A stretch of 54,883 nucleotides of DNA from Vitrella brassicaformis. Its lineage: Eukaryota > Sar > Vitrellaceae. The stretch spans positions 2,027 to 56,909 of the forward strand of contig CDMY01000388.1 of assembly GCA_001179505.1 (NCBI GenBank), written 5' to 3'. The notes under the pieces are model-generated. The model made no database searches. It was not told the DNA's origin and worked only from the letters and a program-made list of their open reading frames with translations. A program made the translations under genes and the position numbers. This document shows positions 1 to 11,300 of the stretch, piece after piece. Each line of letters begins with the position of its first letter. The stretch's first letter is position 1.

Positions 1-238
1 AAGAACATCTTCTTCGTTGCCGCCATTGCAGAGCCCGGCTGAGCTCCTTCAAGAAGGACTCAAGGAGGTTGTTGCACCGAGGAAATACGATGGATCCGCT
101 GCCGAGTGGGGGCTGCACCAAGGGGAGACCGTCTGAGACGCCCAAGCCCCCAGGCCCTTTTGCATGCAATTGCGAGCTCGATGAGCTTCCACAACGTTCA
201 CTTCACTGCCCCTCTCCTGGCAAGATGCTGTGGTCACT
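1..238 (+). repeat. Left copy of a ~240-260 bp direct repeat
   Basis: This segment matches 2230-2492, which lies immediately before the pyridoxal kinase start, in the same orientation. Shared runs include aagaacatcttcttcgttg, aaggactcaaggaggttg, gggagaccgtctgagacgcc and gatgctgtggtc. Small indels and substitutions separate the copies. The left copy has no kinase coding region behind it, so only the upstream or leader segment was duplicated or left behind. The block probably contains a promoter or transcription start region (inference). Confidence 0.85.
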
Positions 239-305
239 GCGTTCACCTCACTGCCAGATGACACACATTCGCCATTGCACCGCTCGCTTCAATCCCATCG
301 ATAAC
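225..305 (+). other. Orphan first-exon-like ORF ending at a GTAAGT donor
   Basis: Inside the left repeat copy an ATG at 225 opens 27 codons that end exactly at aac|gtaagtc, a consensus 5' splice donor. I found no convincing downstream plus-strand exon before the minus-strand gene at 834. The right copy has the same ATG-CTG-TGG start at 2483, but there it closes after 18 codons, just before the pyridoxal kinase ATG. It could be the first exon of an eroded gene, an upstream ORF, or chance. Confidence 0.3.
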
Positions 306-833
306 GTAAGTCAGACAGGGGGGGCGCCCTTCGTTGTCTGTCAGGTCAGGGAGTGCAGCATCGTGGATGGGAAGACCCTCCATGTGTGTGTGTCTGTGTG
401 TGTGTGTGTGTGTGAGTGTACGTGAGCCTGTAACCAACAGGCTGAAGGGCTCACGCGTCACTCGAGTGCCTTCAAGTGACGTGACATACGTTAACTCATA
501 GCGCAACGTTAACGGCAGGCAGAGTCTGTCGGTCTCTCATGAAACGAACTGCGTCAACATCGACCAACCCTCAATCATGCGACAAACATGCCAGCACCAT
601 CCTCAGCGCCCGCCTGGCGTATCTTCCAGCGGCGCCGCCCACCACGCACACACATATGAGTGCCTTCAAGTCGATGAACCACCCCCTCCCTCCCTGCCGT
701 CTGTGCGTGTCTCTTTCTCTCTCTCTTCTGTCTCTCAGCCACCCAGCCAGCCAGCCAGCCAGCCATCCACACACGCACACAAACGTATGCACATCTCTGT
801 TTCCGTCCGTGTGCTGGTCAGAAGACGCTCTCC
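306..833. other. Intergenic, simple-repeat rich
   Basis: No supported gene. It holds a (TG)n tract near 380-416, polypyrimidine stretches and a CAGC run near 738-765. These produce long but compositionally trivial ORFs on both strands. It would contain the 3' UTR of the minus-strand gene ending at 834. Confidence 0.5.
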
Positions 834-1911
834 TCACCACGCAACATCGTCACCCTCGTCTTCGTCTTCGCTGTCGCTCCCCTCGCTCCATAAGAGCGAA
901 CCGTCCGTGTCAGACTCCGCACTATCCGGCGTCCACTCATCTGAGTCGTCTGATGTCTCCAGTTCGTCTGATGTCTCCAATTCATCTTCGGTCTCTGGCG
1001 GCAGAGGCTGCAGCTCCGGCTGGTCGGCCCCCTCTAGGGGCACCTCCCCTCCCACAGCGTCAAGAAGAGTGCGCAGCCTGGCCATGGCTTGGCGCTCCTT
1101 TCCCACCTGCCTCGCTTTGTCGCGCTGTCGCTGCGTCCTGCGCTGCATCATTTTATCCTGCCTCCCGGTGTCCCTGGCTTCACGCGCCTCGCGCACGGCT
1201 TGGATCCTCGCCCGGCGGCTCTTCTCTCTCACTCGCTCTTCCTCTCTGTCATCCTCTCTTTGTACTTCGCTGAGCTCCTCCCCTAGAGGGGCGCTGAGCT
1301 CCTCCCCTAGAGGGGCGCAGCAGTAGCACTGGCCCAATGGAGAGAGAGGCGAAAGAGAGAGAGACATGCGCACGAGGGGACTGTCTTTGGTCAGGCAGAG
1401 TGCTCACCTGGCTGAAGAGCCGCATGGACAAGTCGTGTTTCCGCTGCTCGAAGAGTTCGTCGTCGGGCTCAGGAGACATGCCTATAGACTCTTTAAACGA
1501 GTCCCACACATTGTGCTTCTCCTCCTTTGACTCTTTGAGCAACTTGTCGAGAGCCTCAGATCTGATATAAGGCAACGACTGGCGTGTGTCGTGTGTGTGG
1601 TCTTCTCTCCGTGTAGCCTAGCCGGGAGGGAGGGAGGCACTGTGAGCCTGCACGCCTACGTGCACGCGATGTGTTTCCGCGGCTTGCGGAGGAAGACGTT
1701 GTCCATGTCCACCGCCATGCACTGCCACGGCGCGTGACATTGGTTGTGCCACTGCTTGGCCGGTCCCCATGTGCATTTTCTTGCTGCGCACAGGCACACA
1801 CATCAATCAATGGACTGACTGTCATGGTGGGCCCTCGAGTGGCTGAGGGAGGGAGGGAGGCATGCAGAGCTCACAGATTCCGAGTTTGCAATCGAAGTCT
1901 GCAGTGAACAT
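834..1911 (-). CDS. Hypothetical protein with Cys-rich N-terminus, charged helix and acidic tail
   Basis: Four exons join in phase on the minus strand: 1911-1875, 1783-1660, 1561-1408 and 1328-834, giving about 269 residues. The N-terminal third has spaced cysteines and tryptophans (KCTW, WHNQCHAPWQC). A charged middle follows, then a long Arg/Glu/Lys-rich helix that is likely a coiled coil. The last ~60 residues are strongly acidic and end DDVAW. Every junction has a GT donor and AG acceptor with matching phase, which argues for a real gene. The fourth exon carries a 24 bp tandem duplication (1270-1317) that repeats an APLGEELS peptide. I do not recognise a family. The Cys/Trp segment could bind metal, but nothing proves it. 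The third intron's acceptor is the least certain point. Confidence 0.6.
1270..1317. repeat. 24 bp perfect tandem duplication inside an exon
   Basis: The unit gctgagctcctcccctagag plus gggc occurs twice in succession. Because 24 is a multiple of three, it duplicates eight residues without breaking the minus-strand frame. Confidence 0.9.
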
Positions 1912-2229
1912 ACAGGCAAAGCGGCACAGGCAGGCAGGCAGGCAGAGACAGGCGTGCAGCCTAAGCTTGCCTCCATTCCATCGTGTGTGCGTGGTCTGCT
2001 CTGCTTACTGACCCGGTTGTGTGTCTGACAGAGTGTCGTTAAGGCGATTGTTGACAGTGTAAGCCCCTTGCTTGGATTGAGCGGCAGACAGAGACAGCGA
2101 CGCGCCTGTACTCACTCACTCACACATCCAGCAAAGGGTGATTCAACAAATCTGTTACATAGCCCGGGGATGTGGGTGGGCAGGGCTTCCCCCGCTTCAT
2201 TCTCACCACCGAGAAGGCGCAGCACGACT
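1912..2229. other. Intergenic between a minus-strand gene start and the second repeat copy
   Basis: No gene seen. It contains (CAGG)n-like tracts near 1930-1950 and would hold the upstream region of the minus-strand gene starting at 1911. Confidence 0.5.
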
Positions 2230-2492
2230 AAGAACATCTTCTTCGTTGCTGCCATTGCAGAGCCCGGCAGAGCTGAGCCTCCCTCAAGAAGGACTCAAGG
2301 AGGTTGTTGCACCGAGGAAACACGATGGATCCGCTGCGAGGTGGCGGCCCCGGGAAGGGGAGACCGTCTGAGACGCCCAGGCCCCCAGGCCCTCGCATGT
2401 AATTGCGAGCTAAGAAAGAGCTAAGAAAAACTTCAGTTCTGAGCTTCGACGACGTCCACTTCACTGCCGCTCTCCTGACAAGATGCTGTGGT
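2230..2492 (+). repeat. Right copy of the direct repeat, abutting pyridoxal kinase
   Basis: Homologous to 1-238. It ends about 60 bp before the kinase ATG at 2554, so it likely carries that gene's promoter or 5' leader. It includes an ATG at 2483 opening an 18-codon upstream ORF (MLWSLGRYISS...), whose stop lies shortly before the kinase start. Confidence 0.85.
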
Positions 2493-2553
2493 CCCTTGGT
2501 CGATATATCAGCTCAACGAGTGGTGCTGGGGTGAGGTGAGTGAGGACTGAGTG

Positions 2554-3673
2554 ATGTCGTCGGCATATCGGCAGGGCAGCACCCAGGACATCTCGCAGGC
2601 CCGCATCCTGAGCGTCCAGTCCCACGTGGTCAACGGCTACGTGGGCAATAAGGCCGCCATCTTCCCTCTGCAACTGCTCGGCAACGACGTCGACTTCATC
2701 AACAGCGTCCAGTTCGTCTCCCAGTTCGTCCACCAGGGCCAGAAACTCAGCGGCGAGGAGCTGAGGACGCTCCTCGACGGACTGCAGAAACACAACCTCG
2801 GCAACTACCAGTACTTCCTCACCGGCTTCATCGGCCAGCCGTCCTTTCTAAGGGAGGTGCTGGCCTTCATCAAGTCGCAGAAGGCCAACCCTCCCCTCTC
2901 CCTCTCCCCCTCCCCCTCTGCCCCCATATGGCTGTGCGACCCTGTGCTGGGCGACAACGGCAAGCTCTACACGGACGAGGCGCTCATCGACATTTACCGG
3001 ACCGAGGTGCTGCCCGCGACCGACATCATCACGCCCAACCAGTGGGAACTCAGGTGGCTCACCGGGCTGCCTGCCGACACACTCGACGACCTCATCAACT
3101 GCTTCCAGCACCTGCACGTCAACGGCCCGCGCATCATCGTCGCCACGAGCGCCGCCATCACCACGCCCCAGTGCGAGGGCGACCAGGGGGGCGGCATGGT
3201 GCCCTCGTCGCTCTATCTGGTCGCCTCCGAGTACCGGGGCGCTGGCGACGATGCGGCGCTCGAGCACGGCGCTGACGGGCGGAGGCGTGTGAGGCGAGGC
3301 GACATGGAGTGCTGGTCGCTCAAGTTCCCCAACCTCGACTTGGCCTACTACGGTCAGGGTGACCTCACGGCCGCCCTGCTGCTTGCCAACTATCACAAGT
3401 ACAGGCGCAACCTCGCAAGGACCATCGAGGTCACCCTGGCGGCCGTGCAGGTCAGCCAGAGCAGGAGTGGACGACGGCGGGACGGGGATAGAATATGGTG
3501 TGCGGCGCTCTCTCTGTCTCTCTCTCTGTGTGTGTGTGTGTGTGTGTGTGCAGGGTGTGATAGAGCGGACTCTGAGGCTGGGTGACGATCGCGTGAATCT
3601 GGACATAACGGGTAGCCAGGCGGAGATCCTCAACCCGACCGTCGTACACAAGGCCGAGAGGATACCCACCTGA
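2554..3673 (+). CDS. pdxK: Pyridoxal kinase
   Basis: Two exons, 2554-3450 and 3554-3673, join in phase 0 to give about 338 residues. The enzyme phosphorylates pyridoxal, pyridoxine and pyridoxamine with ATP (vitamin B6 salvage), normally as a soluble dimer. Family signatures run in order: SVQSHVVNGYVGNKAA near the N-terminus, NSVQF, LTGF, CDPVLGDNGKLY, DIITPNQWE, and the anion-hole/catalytic motif GQGD followed by LTAALLLA. The usual GTGD reads GQGD, but the catalytic Asp is kept. The intron holds a (TC)n/(TG)n tract. A Ser/Pro-rich loop before the CDPVLGD motif and a Gly/Asp-rich segment (about 230-250) are insertions relative to animal enzymes. The ATG at 2554 was chosen because the conserved RILSVQSH segment follows closely. 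Confidence 0.93.
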
Positions 3674-4608
3674 AAACGACAGACATGATGTGATGGATGT
3701 GACCTTTCTGAAGAGACAGACGGTCTTGCTGCTGTCCGAAGGCCATTGGGGGGAGGAGGGCTTTTGAATCAATGACAGAGAGATGAGACGGACGGGAGGA
3801 AATGTATTGTTGTCATTGACGGGGATGGTATTGGGGGAGAGGAGAGTGGGGTTTTGCGAGTGCGCTTGATTTGCGTGTGTAGATTGAAACCAGTCGACCG
3901 ACTGGACTGACTCAATCAATGTCCGTGTGTGATGCTGGTGCCTTCCGGATCTCGATGCTCTGTGCTTTGTCCGTGTGTCGCAACCAGCATCACATGTGCT
4001 CGACCACAGAGTGCGTGTGGTTCAGGCTGCGGCGCAGGGGTCAAGTACAGAGCCGAGAGTCTAGTTGATGCTGACGAGTACTTGTTTGCCTAATGCTGTG
4101 GTGGGGTGCGGGGCGGTCTGGCGTCCGTGCCCAGCTGTGCCTCTCCTCGGCTGGCAGAGAGACACTGCAACTGTCGACATGAAGACTCGTGGATGGACCG
4201 TGCTTTATATAGACGACAGATTTGGGTAGGGTGGTGCCAACTGACCACTGCATTGCATAGCTAAGATACAGAAGACTGACTGACATCATGAAAGGAAGAG
4301 TCTCACAAATGTCACACGTCAGCATCAGCCAGCCACTCAGAAGATATGCCTGGCTACATACATGAGAGGCGCCGCGCCCTGTATCAACTCCTTCCCTCCC
4401 TCCCTCCCTACTCACCCTCTCGACCATGAGCATGTGTGCATGGCTCGATGCACCACCAACACATCGCGCGATGCGATTGTCACGCCCATGCAGACGTACT
4501 CAACCAACCGACCGACCGACCGACCGTTGTTCACACCCTTCGGTTGCATCGCACCGCATCCATCACGTCAGTCACTTCTCTCTCTCGATCCCAGCCAGCC
4601 ATACTCAC
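3674..4608. other. Intergenic between convergent genes
   Basis: Lies between the 3' ends of pyridoxal kinase (+) and the TTC39-like gene (-), so it should hold both 3' UTRs. Only low-complexity ORFs and short tandem runs such as (ACCG)n near 4505-4527 are visible. Confidence 0.5.
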
Positions 4609-7600
4609 TCAGTCGGGTCTTCTCGCCTTGGTGGAGCAGTCAAGGAGCTTCGAAAGCTTGCGGCTCAGAGGTTTCTTGAAGTCATACTCCACAGACGAGA
4701 AGGTCTTCTGCGCCCGCTCCAGCCACTGTTCCGACTTCTGCCAGTGAGGCCAGCCCTCCTTGTAGTCACACGCCTGCCATGGTTCAACCAGCCCATGGGG
4801 GTGGTGTGGGTGTGTTGTTGGAGGGGGGTGGGGGCGTACTGACTGTACTTTGTATCTTTCGAAGTGAGCGTCTGCGAGGTGGTAGCAGGCAAAGGGGAAG
4901 AGGTAGAGCTCCCGCTTGACGCTCGACTGAAGAGGCAGCAGCTCACGCTCCCACAGATCCTATATTCGAGTGACACACAAACACGTATGTGCGGTGCGCC
5001 GATGTCCATCTCTCTCTCTCTCTCTGTTGTATGTGTGTTGCATATATATGTGTGTCAGAAGATACCTCCAGCGCGTCTGCGTCTGTGTGGTTGCGCAGCT
5101 TGATGAGCTTGCCGCGCAAAAACACCACATACGCCTGCACGTCCACACACACACACACAGACACACATGCCTCCTTCCTTGACTCACTTGTGTGTGCCCA
5201 TCCATCCGCCGACCTGCATGTCAGAGTCCTGTTGTGCGTCGACTTTGGCGGCGGCCTCATCCAGCAATCGCTGGGCGTTGTCGAAGTCGCGACACCTGGA
5301 GAGGTTATAGGCCTGGAAACACAGAGACTCCACCTCGGAGAACCCTCCTGCTCCGTGGGCAGTGCAACATACACGGAGAGACAAGGAAGCATTGCAATCG
5401 TTGCGTGCACATCGCGGCGTGGCGTAGTGTGGGCTGGCAGGGCAGGCTGACCGCTGAGGTACTCGTCGGCCTTCCTGGCGGCGAACTGGTCGTATGAGTA
5501 GTGCGGCCTCTGCCAGGGCTTGACTTTGCGCATCAAGTCGGCGCACTTGTCTGTGTTGCCAAGCATGTGGTGGCAGAAGGCGAGCTGCATGGCGCACCAG
5601 GCCCTGTAGGTGGTGGACTTGTGCCTCTCCAAGAACCACTCGAACAACTGACACAGACAGACAGACAGACGAGACACAAACCGATCGTCAACCGATCTGT
5701 CTGTCTGTCTGTCTGTCAGTCTGTGTGTCTGTCTGTCTGTCTGTGTGTCTGTCTGTCTGTCTGTCTGTGTCTCCGTGTGTCTGTCTGTGTGCGTGTGAGC
5801 TCGGTCACCTCAGCGGCTTCCTTCCAGTCGTTGAAAAGGAAGACGCACCAGCCCTCCTCGTACGCCCCAATGACCTGCAGCGGCTCCAGCTCCCCGCTGG
5901 CCTCGCGCATCCCGCGGAACATCTCACGCGCGTCGCGAACTCGCCCATTCACACGCAGGCAGTACCCCGCCAGAAAGGCCAAAAGGGGGCTTAGCTTCAG
6001 ATGCTCGTGTGCCTGTGCGTGTGCCTTCCCCCACGCCCAGCCTTTCTGGAGAGAGGCGAGGAGGCCTTTGGTCTCGTCGAAGTCCTCGTAGAAGAGCCCG
6101 TTGATCCACAGGAGCAGGCTTGCAGACCAGGCAGCCCTGCCGACACCGCACTCTGCACACCACACATGGATGGATGGAAGGTCATGTATCAGGGTGAGTG
6201 TCTGTGTGCGTGTGGCTGACTCATGGAAGTGTGCAGCTGTTGGAGGCCCTTCTCTCTGTCGGGGGTGAAGCCCAGGCCCTGAGCTATCCACGTGAAGCCC
6301 TGCACACAGGCAGGCAGGCAGGCAGGCGTCATATATGTGTGTGTGGGCCTGACAGGCTGACCGATGGGACGAGTGAGACGAAGAACTTGAACGCGCCCGC
6401 ACCGAAGAGCGTCGACGCCTTCAGTGTCGCATCCACAGGCAGCCCCTCAGCCTACACACACACGCATGGAGGGAGATCTGTCCCATCCTTCCTTCTCTCC
6501 ACATATAGATCTTCTGACCTCATCTTGTTGGATCCTGGCCTCCAGTTTCTCGTAGAGCTTCCATGCTCGCCGGAGGTTGATGGCCCCGACCGTGAAGTTG
6601 CTGATGCTCCCACTCTTGAACTGAAGCAACGCCTGCACACATGACCATGACACGAATGACATCGCACACACACACACACACGTCGATGTGTCACAGTGTA
6701 CATGGCAAGTGAGCCCCCACCGCAGCCACCTGCCACATGAAGGCCTCCGCCAGCACCACACACCCCTCCAGGCCGTAATGCGCCAGCGCGTTTGGAGCCT
6801 CGGCGAGGTCCCCCGTCTTGCTCAGCCTCTCCTGCACGAACCCACACACACTGATGGCCACCCACCTCAATCCAGGGCACCGCGCCCACCTAACCTTCAG
6901 CCACACCTTGGCTCGACACATGGCGTTCACCATGGCCCGCTTGGGGCCGCGGCGAGCACGTGTGCAGTTACACCTGCTCTCGACCAACCAAACCAACACA
7001 CGCATACATGCAGGATGCCTTCCTCCCTCCCTCCCTGCTGCTGGTGTGCCGACATACCTACCGTGCCTTAGCGACGAGGCGGACCTTCTCGATGTCGTGC
7101 ATGAACCCCCTGGCGCCGCCAGCCTCATCTTGCAGCACTGCGCGCAAAAATCCTGCAGACCGACCGACAGACAGACAGACAGACATACAGACAGACAGAC
7201 AGATGTGTCGGTGCGTTGGGTCTGGTGCTGTGTTTGATGTTCGCCCATCGACCCACCCCAGCCAACCACATACCTGTTTCGACTTTCAGCAGATACAGCA
7301 TGAGGTCGTCGGGGTGCCTGCCCGTCTCCTTATGCACTTCGGCATACCGACAGTCGAACAGCTTCCGATGCACATCATCTGCAGGCAAGTGAGTGACACA
7401 GATGCGATCGAGGCATCCAAACGCGCCGCACCGCGCCCACAATGCATTGCACACGTGTGCGTGCGTGTATATGTGTGTGTACCTTTGAAGACGAGATGGT
7501 ACTTGGCAACGGCGTTGTCGATGGTGCCCCGCCGCCTCCTTTGCCGCTCCTCCATCTCAGTCGTCACGTCCACCCCAGACGCAGACGAGATGAAGATTCG

Positions 7601-8287
7601 CGGACAGACTGACCCACCACCGCCCCCATCTTGCGGCAGCTGACCTCTGACGCCATCCATTGGCTCCAAGGACACACTGCATAACATCACCACCAGCATG
7701 AGAGAGATAAACTGTTTGACTTTGACTGGCTGACCTTTCGATGCCCAATGGTGGTGCGTCGTCGACGGCATCGTCCGGCGTAGACGGATGCTCTGTGGGG
7801 GGAGGGGAGGAGGCAGGGGAGCCTGCAGGACACAGACAATCTCACACACAATCACACAGCTATGGATTGGATTGGATGCATCCACACATTCGTCCATTCC
7901 TATCCCCCAGGCAGACAGACACCCATCTCACCCACCTTGTGTGGCGACGTTGGATCTTGGCCCACCACCCACCGATGGCTGCTTGAGGGGTGACCACCCC
8001 TCCCCCTCACTAGGCACCATCGGTGACGCTGGCTCGCTCTTGTTGCCATGAGGCGTCATCTGATTCATCCCATCGCTCACGCCCTCGCCCTCACCCCCAC
8101 CCCCGCCTTCCGACTGGGTCGCATACGACGCCCGGCCGCCTGCCTCCGAGCAGCTGACGATGCTTGCCGCTTCTGGGGGGATGGTGCTGGAGGCCTCTGC
8201 ATGCCGGCCTGTACCTGAAGCGCCGAGGTCGCTCTGTGCGCCGTCGGCGGCGTCGAGGATCTGTTGCCGCCCGCAGCAGATTGGCAT
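4609..8287 (-). CDS. TTC39/IML2-family tetratricopeptide protein
   Basis: Sixteen exons join with consistent phase to about 760 residues: 8287-7936, 7792-7735, 7676-7483, 7378-7274, 7152-7062, 6973-6895, 6831-6730, 6632-6519, 6451-6362, 6299-6221, 6152-5809, 5647-5452, 5347-5214, 5134-5066, 4959-4849 and 4773-4609. The first ~130 residues are Ser/Gly/Pro-rich and poorly conserved. After that comes the family core: INLRRAWKLYEKLE, FGAGAFKFFVSLVP, LGFTPDREKGLQQL, then helical TPR-like repeats (SPLLAFLAGYCLRVNGRVRDA, GWCVFLFNDWKEAAE, YRAWCAMQLAFCHHMLG, CYHLADAHFERYK). Yeast IML2 and animal TTC39 proteins share this layout and have been linked to mitochondria, lipid droplets or inclusion clearance; the role here is unknown. 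The family call is strong and individual splice ends are good to a few codons. Confidence 0.88.
5695..5792. repeat. (CTGT)n microsatellite within an intron
   Basis: About 100 bp of ctgt tetranucleotides with tgtg interruptions, inside an intron of the TTC39-like gene. Similar CTGT, CA and GATG arrays recur in most introns of this window. Confidence 0.9.
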
Positions 8288-8311
8288 CGGCTGGTGGCGG
8301 GGATCTGTAAG
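8288..8311. promoter_or_regulatory. 24 bp gap between divergent start codons
   Basis: The ATG of the TTC39-like gene reads leftward from 8287 and the ATG of the CDPK reads rightward from 8312. If both starts are right, the two genes share a bidirectional control region and their 5' UTRs must overlap each other's coding sequence. Confidence 0.45.
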
Positions 8312-11300
8312 ATGGAAACCTTCTCACGTCGCTCGCCTAGGGAGATCAGACGTGAATGGCATTCTAAGCTCGCAAGAGGCGCAAGGGGGGGGCAGACCGA
8401 TCTGAAAACCTTTGACCTCAAAGGAGCTGACTTGTCCGCTTCTGTTTTTACGCGTCATGACAGCATCAGGCTCCGCCCTCCTGTGTACCCAAACATCAGC
8501 AGCACGCCGAAGCCGCCTGCCCTTCCACTGCCCCCAAGCCATCTGAGCGTCGAGGCGCTCTTCGACCACACACAGCCCGATTCCAGCTCTGCAAGCAGCA
8601 TGATCCCATCTCGCAGCCCAACGCACGACTACCACCATCCACACACCACACAGGAGGCCTCCTACCAGCGGATTGGCTCAGGCTTGCCGCATCAGGTGCC
8701 GAATGCGACCCCTCCGTCACTCATGCGGCCGGCTGCTCAGAGGGCGGCCACGACGCAGATGGCGGGGGGCCCGCCGCGATTTGGGCGGGAGAACACGAGG
8801 GGGAAGGAGGGGAAGAAAGAGGCTGACAACAAAAAGCCGACGGGGAAGCAAACAGGGCCTCCGACGCCGCCCAGCAAGCCGTGAGACAGAGGGAAATGTA
8901 GGCACATACATGCACTCACTCGTGTGGTGCTCTTGTCTCCCTTTCACCTACCTTGATTGCAGTCGTGACGTGACCCCCCCACGTCAGCATCCGTCCGCCG
9001 CCCCTCCGGCAGGCACCCCCATCCCATCCTTTGCCAACAACAGCGCCAAGCCACCAGCTGGCAATACTCATGCCAAGGCGTCGAGACCGGCAAAGCACTT
9101 CCTCCCCGACCCCCTCCAGTCGCCAGTTGACGAGGGAGACGACATTGATCTGCCTGTGGCTGGGCTGCCATCGCCGAAGACCACCAGACAGCGGCTGACG
9201 AACCTCATCAACGACATGGAAAGCCTCAAGAAAAACGCTAGAATGGTGGCAGGGAGAGAGGAGGGGTGCAAAGGTGGAGGGTGGACATGCATGGGTATAT
9301 GTGTGTGGGTGTGTGGGGTGGTCAGGCGATTGAGCGATTTGCGTCCGGGAAGAAGATGCGTGTGGACGCCTTACCTGCCGATCACCAGCTGTCGTATGAC
9401 GACATATACGACATGGTCATGTGGCTGCTCGAGAAGAACGAAATCGGTCTTCCCGTGCCTATGAAAGGTGACTGACTGGACACACACACACACACACATC
9501 CATTCATCTCCGGGTGTATCGTTGGTGCACACACTTATAGATGCGATTGAGCGTGTGTGTTGGAAGTATGATGTGGATGCGCGGCGGGAGGCGCCGCTGG
9601 AGGCCTTCCAGGACATCTGGCGGTTCACCCTCTGCCACATCAGAGACACACACTTCCCACTCAAAATGAAGTCAGCGGACATTTCTTCCAACCTCTCACT
9701 ATGTCAATGAATGCTGTATGTCTGTGTGTCTGTCTCTTTGCCCCTCCCTCCCTCTCTGTTTGTGCGCGTGAAGGTTCAAGCGTGAGGTGTTTGTGGGGCA
9801 GGCTAAGTACGGCAACCTTGAGCAGGTCTACAAAAGGGAAGAGAAACTCGGACAAGGACAGGTGAGCCAACTCACCCAACAAAGAGAGAGGAGAAAGAAA
9901 GGCCGCACCCACCGCCCCTTCCCTCGCATGTGTGTGCCTGTAGTTCGGTCTGGTGTTCAAAGTCCGGGACCGCGTCAGCGGCCACCTTCGTTGCTGCAAG
10001 TCGATCGCCAAGTCGAGGGTGCTGCCCTCGGTGTCCGTCGAGCAGGTGGCCACGGAGATCACCATCCTGCGGCAGCTCGACCACCCCAACATCGTGCGCC
10101 TCAACGAGTGCTTCGAGGACCAGAACCACCTGTACCTCATTTTCGAGCTGATTGAGGGATACGACCTTCTGCAAGTGAGTGTGGTGCATTCTTCCCGTTT
10201 CTCTCTTCCTTCTGATGCCCCTTTTGGTCTACAGGTGCTGCTGAAGATGTCCCGGGAGGGCAAGTCGTTTTCGGAGCGGAAGGCGCGCCGCCTGATGCGG
10301 TCCGTCATGAGCGCTCTCGCCCACTGCCACTCGAGACGTGTGATGCACAAGGACCTCGCACCCAACAATATCATGATACTCAAAGACACCAACAGCAACA
10401 GCAGCGGCGGAGACACCAGCAGCAGCAGCAGCAGCAGTGAGGGCAAGGAGAAGGGCGAAGAGCGGTCATCTGGGAAGGGCAAGAAGGACGAGAAGAGGGG
10501 GCTGCCGACGCTCGAGCAGCTCAAGGACTTCAAGGAAAGTGAGTGCATTAGTGGGTGGGAGGAGTGTATGGCTTGGAAGGGGCCTTTTCTCTGTGTGTCG
10601 TGTGACCGCTCCGTTCCTGTGCAGGCAACATCAAGGTGATAGATTTTGGCCTTTCTGAGATGTTCATCCCCGGCCAAATGTCTACCATGGAGGCTGGCAC
10701 GCCTTACTACATGGCGCCAGAGGTCCCACACCTTCCCACTCCACAGACAGAGACACCACACGCACACACATGTCCGTCTCTCCATCTGTCCGTCAGGTGT
10801 TCCGTCGTCACTTCAACTACAAGTGCGACGTCTGGAGTGGGGGCATCCTCCTCTACCTCCTCCTCACCGGCCACCTGCCCTTCGACGCCCCCTCAAAGGA
10901 GGAGTTCATCCGCCTCGTCGCATCCTCAGCGCCCCCCTTCCCCGACTCCCTCTTCGGCCACATCTCCGACCAGGCCGTCCAGCTGCTGTCCTCCATGCTC
11001 GACAAGGACGTCAACAGGCGGCCAACCGCCTCACAGGTGCTGTCTCACCCTTGGTTTGCGCTGAGCGGGACGTCGCAGGACCCGGTGCTGCAGCATGAGG
11101 GGCGGCGGATGAGCAGGGTGGGGGTTGGAACGGACGAGCGGTCGAGCTCGCTGATGCTCTACTCGGGCAACCCTCTGAGACACGTCACGCAGAGAGGATC
11201 CGCGTTTGTCAGATTCGCTGAGGTCGGCAAGCCCCCATTGAATTCCCTGTGTCCCTGCTCACAATACATATGTCTCCCTCTCTCAGGCGTCAGCATTGAA

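Noticed and set aside
539-1326. Long overlapping plus-strand ORFs (around 244-249 codons)
   Set aside because: They are antisense to the phase-consistent minus-strand gene and their start runs through CA/CT simple repeats.
2848-3669. 273-codon minus-strand ORF
   Set aside because: It is the antisense shadow of the well-supported pyridoxal kinase.
5695-5792. CRISPR-like regular repeat array
   Set aside because: It is a continuous tetranucleotide microsatellite without spacers, as are the other repeat tracts in the window.
9661-10785. 374-codon minus-strand ORF
   Set aside because: Antisense to CDPK exons and introns; the CDPK motifs on the plus strand are unambiguous.
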